Origin: JAMOAW01 sp039908535
Lineage (GTDB): Bacteria > Pseudomonadota > Magnetococcia > Magnetococcales > JADFZT01
Reading direction: 5' to 3'
Length of the DNA stretch: 33,826 nucleotides
NCBI GenBank assembly: GCA_039908535.1
Contig: JAMOAW010000031.1
Span: 1 to 33,826, forward strand
The notes under the pieces were generated by a model. The model was given only the letters and a program-made list of their open reading frames with translations, was not told where the DNA came from and searched no databases. This document shows, piece after piece, positions 14,590 to 20,830 of the stretch. A program made the translations under genes and the position numbers. Each line of letters begins with the position of its first letter. Within the stretch, counting starts at the first letter, position 1.

Positions 14590-15029
14590 TGGATCACTGT
14601 TGCTCCGGTGTTGCGGGTGACGACAACATTTTTATGGCCTGATCCCGCCGAGATTGTGAGTGTCACGGTTGTTGTGCCAGGGGATCCGCGTCGATTAAAA
14701 GTGATGGTTCCAAAATTGGCGGTAAAGGAGGCTTCATGGAGATCGTTTTGGGCGATAATTGAGCCAGCTTGATTTTTGATTTGGTAGGTATCGTTGTCAA
14801 AATATATAAAAGAGTGGTTGCTCTCTCCAGACATGGCTAGAGTTTGCGTGTAACGAATGTCTTGGGCCACTTGCCGGGTGGCGGCATCCAAAGAGAGGGC
14901 ATCGCCCGGCATCTTTTCGATTATGACCGAGGAAAGAGCAGCTAAAATCACGATGACCATGATGAATTCGATGAGAGAAAAACCGGATATGGGAATGGAG
15001 ATGGTTTTAGGGTGAGGCAGCCTGTACAT
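14586..15029 (-). CDS. MshC/GspH-like minor prepilin
   Basis: First gene of the minor-pilin operon (147 aa). The leader ending PISG is followed by FSLIEFIMVIVILAAL, with Glu +5. A GspH/FimT-like body follows, with LDAATRQVAQDIRYTQTLAMS (typical of MshC and GspH), FIYFDNDTYQI and FGTITFNRRGSPG. The ATG at 15029 is preferred because AGAGG lies 5 bases upstream; the in-frame GTG two codons earlier sits on top of that ribosome-binding site. The order C-D-O-P matches the Vibrio and Shewanella MSHA operon. The major pilin (mshA) and the assembly genes are not in the window. Confidence 0.82.
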   Translation of the reverse strand: MYRLPHPKTISIPISGFSLIEFIMVIVILAALSSVIIEKMPGDALSLDAATRQVAQDIRYTQTLAMSGESNHSFIYFDNDTYQIKNQAGSIIAQNDLHEASFTANFGTITFNRRGSPGTTTVTLTISAGSGHKNVVVTRNTGATVIQ

Positions 15030-15152
15030 TTCCACCTCTTTAAGATAATTTTTGATGGGAAATAGTTCTTATTACGCGAACAGTATAACGCGACACAAAA
15101 AAATTGTCAGTAACTATTTTACGGGGGAAAAGTATATTTTTAATGAGCTTGG

Positions 15153-16007
15153 TTAGTCGGTATCGCGCCCAAAAAAGCGTTTGAGATCTTGGCGAACTTT
15201 ACCGATATCTACGGGTGAGGTTGATTCGGCATCGGAACTTAAGGATTGCATGCTCCCCCATTTGCGGATGATGGTGTTGAGCCTTTTTTTATGTAGGGAT
15301 ATAATAATAGCGCGAATTTGTCCGACCGACTCTTGTGATAGAATGGTAAAGACGATTTCAACTTCAAAGTTGTTGGTCTCGGTAGATGGCGTAACAGCAC
15401 GAATCACCCCTGGAAGAATGACGGGGGTGGTAAGATGAGGAGCGGTGAGGTGAGATTCAACGGCTTGACCGACTGCAAATGAAGGAGAGTCTGGAAAAAG
15501 TTGCAGCGTTATGTGACTGGTATTGAGTTTAATCAACAGAGCATGAGCCGTACTGCCCTCTTCATTGTGGATTTCAGCCAAAAAATCATCCTCTTGGGTG
15601 ATTTCAGCTCCGATGCGCACCTGTTGTTCGACAAATAAAGTTTCCAGATATGTTTTATGAACGATGTCAATGTGCGCATCCAGGCGCAAACCCAAGCGGT
15701 TGCCTTGGGCATAGATGAGGGTACAATCCAGGAGATGTTTACCCGTTGGTCCTCCAAAACGGACGTTTCCTCTAAGTCCAGTGGTGAGTCCAGCGGGGGA
15801 CATGTGGGTGGTTAAAGAGACCCCTTGCAGGGAGATATCGCGGGTGACACCCCACATTTTAATGCCGTTATTCATGGTCACCACGACCTGAATTTTTCCG
15901 AGCATTCTTGCATAAATGCGTCGCTTTAAATGGGACTCAGTCCATTCGAGAGTGGTTTCTGATGTGCTATTTACGGGAGAATTTTCCAAAGATTCAAAGG
16001 CTTTCAT
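15153..16007 (-). CDS. PilZ-domain c-di-GMP-binding protein
   Basis: Protein of 284 aa. A PilZ domain lies near residues 28-115, with the RxxxR motif (RIYAR), the DxSxxG motif (DISLQG) and a following beta barrel ending NRLGLRLD, so both c-di-GMP-binding motifs are intact. A second region (about 125-235) resembles a degenerate PilZ-like barrel without the motifs. The C-terminus is basic and ends DLKRFFGRDTD; a nearly identical tail is present in the divergent PilZ gene at 16721. It lies next to a stand-alone receiver on the same strand (52-base gap) and upstream of the minor-pilin operon, so a link to pilus or surface behaviour is plausible. No targets can be read from the sequence. Confidence 0.82.
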   Translation of the reverse strand: MKAFESLENSPVNSTSETTLEWTESHLKRRIYARMLGKIQVVVTMNNGIKMWGVTRDISLQGVSLTTHMSPAGLTTGLRGNVRFGGPTGKHLLDCTLIYAQGNRLGLRLDAHIDIVHKTYLETLFVEQQVRIGAEITQEDDFLAEIHNEEGSTAHALLIKLNTSHITLQLFPDSPSFAVGQAVESHLTAPHLTTPVILPGVIRAVTPSTETNNFEVEIVFTILSQESVGQIRAIIISLHKKRLNTIIRKWGSMQSLSSDAESTSPVDIGKVRQDLKRFFGRDTD

Positions 16008-16059
16008 TTGGTGGTTTATAAAAGAATGTGAGGGTGTATATATAACATTATTTTAAGAA

Positions 16060-16518
16060 CTATTCTTCGCCTTCGGGCATAGATTCTTCGGCTTGGTATT
16101 CATTCCAAAGGAGTTCTCCCCAGCGGTCACAACGGTTTTTGGCCTCTTGGATCATGGTGGAGAGTTGCTCCATGTCAATGGGTTTTTTGATGTAATCAGA
16201 GGCTCCAAAAGAGAGAGCTTCCATGACACGATTGAGGTCACTGGCTCCCGTTATGACGATAAATTGAATGTAGGGGTAGGTTTGTTTGATTTGTCGAATG
16301 AATTGTAGGCCATTGCCATCGGGTAGGTTGATATCTTGCAGGATGATCAGCGGGCTGAACTCCTCTACCTTATCCAAGGCTTCTGTAAAGCTAGAGGCCA
16401 GTATAATTTGGGCATCTTGGAATTGTGGCTGAAAAGCTAAAAATCGATCAATGCTGTTTTGGATGATCTCCTCATCATCTACTATCATAATTTTCAGTTT
16501 TTTTTCAAAAGCACTCAT
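16060..16518 (-). CDS. Stand-alone response regulator receiver (CheY-like)
   Basis: Single receiver domain of 152 aa with no DNA-binding output. The acidic pair is in MIVDDEE, the phospho-acceptor Asp is in ILQDINLPDGNG, the conserved Thr is in VITGAS, and the conserved Lys is in YIKKPID. A short acidic tail (EESMPEGEE) follows. AAGGAG precedes the ATG. It probably passes a phosphate signal to a partner by protein contact, with the adjacent PilZ genes or the histidine kinase at 18310 as candidate partners. The pairing is inferred only from position. Confidence 0.88.
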   Translation of the reverse strand: MSAFEKKLKIMIVDDEEIIQNSIDRFLAFQPQFQDAQIILASSFTEALDKVEEFSPLIILQDINLPDGNGLQFIRQIKQTYPYIQFIVITGASDLNRVMEALSFGASDYIKKPIDMEQLSTMIQEAKNRCDRWGELLWNEYQAEESMPEGEE

Positions 16519-16625
16519 CTGTGAATCTCCTTTTTGTTAACGGTTGGAATGTATAAATCTTACAGCAATTGACGGAATTAGGAAATGTTTTAGATGACAC
16601 GAAGCAAGCTTTTTAAAAGAATTTA

Positions 16626-16653
16626 TTGACGTTTCTTGCCATTATCGGATAAT
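16626..16653 (+). promoter_or_regulatory. Putative sigma-70 promoter for the plus-strand PilZ gene
   Basis: TTGACG (16626-16631), a 16-base spacer and GATAAT (16648-16653) each match consensus at five of six positions. It lies about 70 bases before the ATG at 16721. A four-codon mini-frame (ATG GAT AAA TAA) begins at 16706 just ahead of the gene. Confidence 0.5.
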
Positions 16654-16720
16654 CTGCACTCAAGATAAAGAGTAGAATTGTGATGTGGGGACAAAGAAAA
16701 TTTTGATGGATAAATAAAAA

Positions 16721-17530
16721 ATGGATAATTCATCTCAGGGTCGAGAAAATCGAAAATATGACCGCATCAAATTTGAATTAGAGGCGCGTTTGCGTTTACC
16801 TAACGGTAAGGTATTGATTGGAAAGACAGAAAACGTCTCTATTCGCGGCTGTTTTTTAGTGGTTGATACCCATCTGGTAGAGGTTAAAACTGGGGACGAA
16901 GCGGTTTTGAGTCTCCATTTTGTTGGTCAGGATGTAAAAAATTTTCCTTGTTGTGTGGTCCATGTGAGTTCCCGTGGGTTGGGTTTGGATGTCACATCTG
17001 CCCTGGGCATGGAATTAACGGCGGCCTACTTAGAAGCCACGCAACACTCTTTGAGTAGCACATTTGGGGTGGAAGTCACAACTGTTAGTGGTATTCGTTG
17101 TACGATGCAAGGGGCGAGTGAACGCGAGGAGGTCTATTCGGATGTCATTCGACTTTCTGCTTTGGAATTGACGGTAGCTCTTTCTTCGCGGTTGGTCCCC
17201 GTTTGGTTTAAACCCCACATTACTACAAAGGTGATGTTGGCTCTGCCCGCTCTTCCTGTGTTGCATGTTCAAGGACGAGTGGTCAGCGTGACATCAGCAG
17301 TTGGGGTGGATGGTCGGGAGATGGTAAAACATTTTCGGGTGCGACTTTTGAACCTATCTACGGAAGCTACCCGTCAGATAGAAAATTTTGCCTCTGGATT
17401 GGACCGGAATCGACTTGCCAAGCTTATGGAGGATAGAAGTCAAATAAACATGCGTAAATTTTATCCAGAACCTATAAAAAAAGAGCGCAAGGAGATCGGG
17501 TTGGATCTTTCTAGGTTTTTTGGACGGTGA
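16721..17530 (+). CDS. PilZ-domain c-di-GMP-binding protein
   Basis: Protein of 269 aa. The N-terminal PilZ domain (about residues 6-95) has the RxxxR motif in RKYDR, NVSIRG as NxSxxG, and the closing strand SSRGLGLDV. A second, motif-poor barrel follows (about 110-220). The tail ends GLDLSRFFGR, matching the tail of the PilZ protein at 15153, so the two are diverged paralogues facing away from each other around the receiver gene. The ribosome-binding site before the ATG is weak. It converges on the Uma2-like gene with a 3-base gap. Confidence 0.82.
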   Translation: MDNSSQGRENRKYDRIKFELEARLRLPNGKVLIGKTENVSIRGCFLVVDTHLVEVKTGDEAVLSLHFVGQDVKNFPCCVVHVSSRGLGLDVTSALGMELTAAYLEATQHSLSSTFGVEVTTVSGIRCTMQGASEREEVYSDVIRLSALELTVALSSRLVPVWFKPHITTKVMLALPALPVLHVQGRVVSVTSAVGVDGREMVKHFRVRLLNLSTEATRQIENFASGLDRNRLAKLMEDRSQINMRKFYPEPIKKERKEIGLDLSRFFGR

Positions 17531-17533
17531 TTT

Positions 17534-18130
17534 TTAAACGGATATTTTACTGTTTTTTCCCAGATAAATAAGCATATCTTCATTATCAACCCGATGATAA
17601 ATTTCTTCGACTGTCAAAGTTAAGCCAATTGACTCGAAATGAATGGAATCACCAAGCGTGTATTTTGTGTGATGCCAATTATCTGCAAGCCGTTTATAAA
17701 TATCGATCATGACATAATCTTGCTCGACGATAACATATTCTTGTAAGGATGGAATCGTTTTATAAACGTCAAGTTTGTATGTTCTGTCAAACTTTCGGGT
17801 TGATTCAGAGGTGATTTCAACAATAACAATAGGGTGTTCTGTATACTCTTCGTGATCATCGTCACGATCACATTTTACGACAATATCAGGATAGAAATAT
17901 TTTGTTCCGATTCGCACTTTAAAATCAGATTGCAAAGAATCACATGATTTGCCTTTCAAGTGTATCCTGAATTCTCCATTAATAGTTGCCGCCAAACGAT
18001 TATGATTTATCTTTGCGCCAACCATGGCAAAGAGTTCACCATTGATGTACTCATGTTTAATGTCGCTGACGAGTTCTCCCTTTAAATAATTTTGCTCGGA
18101 TATAGAGGTGTTCAATTTTTGCAAAGCCAT
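17534..18130 (-). CDS. Uma2-family (DUF820) PD-(D/E)XK nuclease-like protein
   Basis: Small protein (198 aa) of the Uma2 family, whose fold is restriction-endonuclease-like and whose cellular role is unknown. Visible family features are YLKGELVSDIKHEYINGELFAM, a SDFKVRIG strand, the PD motif in YFYPDIVV, VEITSES as the E-x-[ST] part of the active site, and the Tyr-rich YKTIPSLQEYVIVEQD block. The ATG at 18130 is preferred because AAAGGG lies 6 bases upstream; the open frame extends further only through repeat R6. The family is multicopy and mobile in cyanobacteria and others, so acquisition by transfer is plausible here. Confidence 0.82.
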   Translation of the reverse strand: MALQKLNTSISEQNYLKGELVSDIKHEYINGELFAMVGAKINHNRLAATINGEFRIHLKGKSCDSLQSDFKVRIGTKYFYPDIVVKCDRDDDHEEYTEHPIVIVEITSESTRKFDRTYKLDVYKTIPSLQEYVIVEQDYVMIDIYKRLADNWHHTKYTLGDSIHFESIGLTLTVEEIYHRVDNEDMLIYLGKNSKISV

Positions 18131-18150
18131 TTTTTTCCCTTTGAACATAA

Positions 18151-18309
18151 TGCCCTGCGGGCAAAAAATTAAAACCAAAGACAAAACCTTGGGGGATGAA
18201 TCCCCCAAACCCCCTCTTTTTTTTAAGAATTAAAAAAGAAGGGTGGGGGGGAATTGGGGGGGCGGTTCTCCGCCCCCCAAAGGTCTTGATTTTTGTTTTT
18301 CCGATACAT
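18151..18309 (-). repeat. Triple-hairpin dispersed repeat, main form (copy R6, reverse)
   Basis: A 159-bp reverse copy from TGCCCTGCGGGC (18151) to CCGATACAT (18309). The ATGTATCGG end starts on the base immediately after the TAA stop of the histidine kinase gene. Its second hairpin is TTGGGGGAT/ATCCCCCAA, whereas other copies have CTGGGGGAT/ATCCCCCAG. The paired C-G to T-A change keeps the stem and supports selection for structure. It also forms the 5' leader of the Uma2-like gene. Confidence 0.88.
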
Positions 18310-19941
18310 TTAATGAATTCCAGGTAAAATGATTAAGAATTCTGCGCCCTGACCTGGCGGGGAATAGACGGTGATCTGTCCGCGGTGGTCATGGATGATC
18401 CCTTCAACGATGGATAACCCCAGTCCACTGCCTTTAGTTTTGCCTTTTGTGGAGTAAAAAGGATCGAATATTTTCCCTGCCACCTCCTCAGGAATCCCCA
18501 ATCCATTATCTTTAACCCAGATCCACACATGATTATCTATTTTTTTAGCTGTCACGTCTATCTTTTTTTCCGGGTTACTGTTATTGGCCTGCATGGCTTC
18601 AATGGCATTGCGGAACAGATTGACGAACACTTGGGAAAATTGTTGTCGATCGACGTGGATTAAAATATCTAGGGGGACTTCCATGTTGAGCGCGATACCC
18701 GCTTTAAATTCATGGATGAGCAAATTTGCGGCATCTTGGATGGGATCGAACAGACGGCAGTCCACTTTATCGGTTTCCATCCCTCCTTTGGAATAACGTT
18801 TGAGGCTATCGACAATGTGGGTAATGCGTTGACTGCCATCGGTGATTTCGTCCAGTGTTTTTGGAATGGCATCTAAAAATCGTCCTACGCGACCACTGTT
18901 GTCTTCGGATGCGTGGCGTTTTAGGATGGGATTAGCTAGGCTAAAATATTGTTTAAGAAAGCTAATATTTCCCAAAATAAAGGAGTTTGGATTGTTTATT
19001 TCATGAGCCATGCCCGCTGCAAAGGTTCCCAAAGAGGCGAGGCGTTCGGCATGAAGGAGTTGTTTGGTGCGTTTTTGGACCATCTCCTCTAGGTTATCTG
19101 TATAATGTTTTAAGGCTTGTTCCCGTTGGCCAATTGCCTCTTTCATTTGATCCAAGGCTTGCCCAAGGGCGATTAATTCACTGATTTTTAATCCTGTGGC
19201 AAAGTCTTGGTCAAAATGCCCTTCAGCGATGGCTTTAATTTTATTATTAAGTGTTTGGAATGGTTTAGGAACCGATCGACCGACCCAAAAAAGCAGCAGG
19301 GTGAGTAGGATCAGTTGACCCGTGGTTAAAAAGATCTCTTCAATCATATGTTCCATAGACTGTTTTTGAAACGCCTCCAGGGGCAATTGGTAAGAGGAGT
19401 GCAAAAAGGCATAGATTTCTGGTTGAGTTAAGAGTCCATCGCCATTGAGATCCTCTCCCAGGGGAATGGCGGTGTTGTGTGTGACGTTGACCAATTCTGA
19501 GAAAGGTTTGGAAAAGTCCTGGTAGTGGGTATAAAAAGTTTCGCTATTTTTTTGTTCGTGGAAATGTTGACTTTTGGCTGCGTGATCAGGGTTGGCGGTG
19601 GCGATGGTTAGAATGTGCCAGTCTGGGGAGAATAAAATCATGTGGTCTGGAAAACGATGGTATAGTTTGGAATTTTCAATTATTTGATTAAAAAAATGCT
19701 GGATGTCTTTGAGCGTGGTTTGAGCATATGCTTGGTACCCTTTTTTGACCTCTTGGGCATAGTATTCAAACAAGGGATCTTTGGCAACAACGGCGAGCTC
19801 GGCGATATTGGCCTCCATAGCCTGTTTTGTGTAAAAATTGATCTGATCCCGGTAGGATAAACCATTTTGGATCATGTTAAAAATCCAGAAAAATAAAACG
19901 ACTGGCAGGAGATAATTGTAAAAACGTCGCGCGAGACTCAC
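18310..19941 (-). CDS. Membrane sensor histidine kinase with a periplasmic EF-hand loop
   Basis: Sensor kinase (543 aa from the GTG). A first membrane helix (YLLPVVLFFWIFNMI) is followed by a periplasmic region of about 170 residues containing the 12-residue EF-hand loop DLNGDGLLTQPE (about residues 164-175), a second helix (GQLILLTLLLFWVG), HAMP, and a coiled coil. The His box is GMAHEINNP with phospho-His at about 313, and the ATPase domain shows NLFRNAIEAM (N box), DNGLGIPEE (G1), FDPFYSTK (F) and GSGLGLSIV (G2). The GTG at 19941 overlaps the stop of the upstream gene (GTGA) and is the likeliest start; an in-frame ATG at 19983 is possible. No cognate DNA-binding regulator is adjacent. Confidence 0.88.
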   Translation of the reverse strand: MSLARRFYNYLLPVVLFFWIFNMIQNGLSYRDQINFYTKQAMEANIAELAVVAKDPLFEYYAQEVKKGYQAYAQTTLKDIQHFFNQIIENSKLYHRFPDHMILFSPDWHILTIATANPDHAAKSQHFHEQKNSETFYTHYQDFSKPFSELVNVTHNTAIPLGEDLNGDGLLTQPEIYAFLHSSYQLPLEAFQKQSMEHMIEEIFLTTGQLILLTLLLFWVGRSVPKPFQTLNNKIKAIAEGHFDQDFATGLKISELIALGQALDQMKEAIGQREQALKHYTDNLEEMVQKRTKQLLHAERLASLGTFAAGMAHEINNPNSFILGNISFLKQYFSLANPILKRHASEDNSGRVGRFLDAIPKTLDEITDGSQRITHIVDSLKRYSKGGMETDKVDCRLFDPIQDAANLLIHEFKAGIALNMEVPLDILIHVDRQQFSQVFVNLFRNAIEAMQANNSNPEKKIDVTAKKIDNHVWIWVKDNGLGIPEEVAGKIFDPFYSTKGKTKGSGLGLSIVEGIIHDHRGQITVYSPPGQGAEFLIILPGIH

Positions 19942-20657
19942 GGTGTGACATCCATTGTAGGAGGTTGGAAGCTGGTGACCCATTGATGATATAAAAAACG
20001 AATTTGTTCCAGTTTTTGTTTGCTATTTTCCCATTGTCCATCATTTACTTCTCCCAACAAGGCATCACCCAGTCGGTTCATATCTTCAATGTTGGTCACC
20101 CAGCGGGTATGGGTATATTCGTGTGGAGCTGAACTGATCGAAAAGATGATTTTACTTGCGCCATCGTGGATAATTTCTGCGGCATCTCTGACGGCTTTGG
20201 TATTGCGAGTTTGCAGGCTTGTTTCGATAATTTGGATTTGATCATTCATGTAATCTGCCAACCAACGGGGAACAGAGGATTGTATTTGACCAATATGGCT
20301 GAGTAAAATGGCCGTTAGATAGATGGCTTCTACGGAGTCTTCACCTTTGACCGCCTCTTGAAGTTCCAGGCAATGATGGACCAAATTGCTGGCATAATAT
20401 TCCCACGTGTGATTTTCATTTTGCAGGCCCAATTTTAAAAAATTTTGGGATTGTTCCAAAAGGGAGCTGGCCTGATTTTCGGCCTGCTGCCAGGATCTCT
20501 TTGATAGTTCGTGGATAAATTGGTCCAAAGTGGTTTGATATTGATTAAAAAGTAGGGTCAGGTTGGCATTTCGCATGGCGAATGCGGGTTGTAAACTGGT
20601 AAAAATAAGAATCATTCCGATGAGTGCTGCGCCCCAGTGATTGTTTTTTGCATCCAT
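19938..20657 (-). CDS. Periplasmic helical protein, possible sensor partner
   Basis: Unrecognised protein of 239 aa with a Sec signal peptide (IGMILIFTSLQPAFA, cleavage likely after AFA). The mature part is almost entirely helical, with no CXXCH haem site and no Cys pair of note. It lies directly upstream of the histidine kinase and overlaps its likely start by 4 bases, so the two are co-translated. The simplest inference is a periplasmic ligand-binding or accessory protein for that kinase. Its expression probably starts in the 173-base gap shared with the divergent chemoreceptor gene. Confidence 0.7.
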   Translation of the reverse strand: MDAKNNHWGAALIGMILIFTSLQPAFAMRNANLTLLFNQYQTTLDQFIHELSKRSWQQAENQASSLLEQSQNFLKLGLQNENHTWEYYASNLVHHCLELQEAVKGEDSVEAIYLTAILLSHIGQIQSSVPRWLADYMNDQIQIIETSLQTRNTKAVRDAAEIIHDGASKIIFSISSAPHEYTHTRWVTNIEDMNRLGDALLGEVNDGQWENSKQKLEQIRFLYHQWVTSFQPPTMDVTP

Positions 20658-20830
20658 TCCTGTTAAAACCTTTTGGTTGAGAAGGTGAATGTATTATAAT
20701 TCGTTAACATTTTACCCCGTTATTGAGTTTTTGGGTATCCCTGACGATGCAAGGCTGTATTTTATTTTCTTGACATCGGTTAAGAATATATGCGGATGAT
20801 ATCTCTTTTTGGAAGTTTATTAGAGGACAT

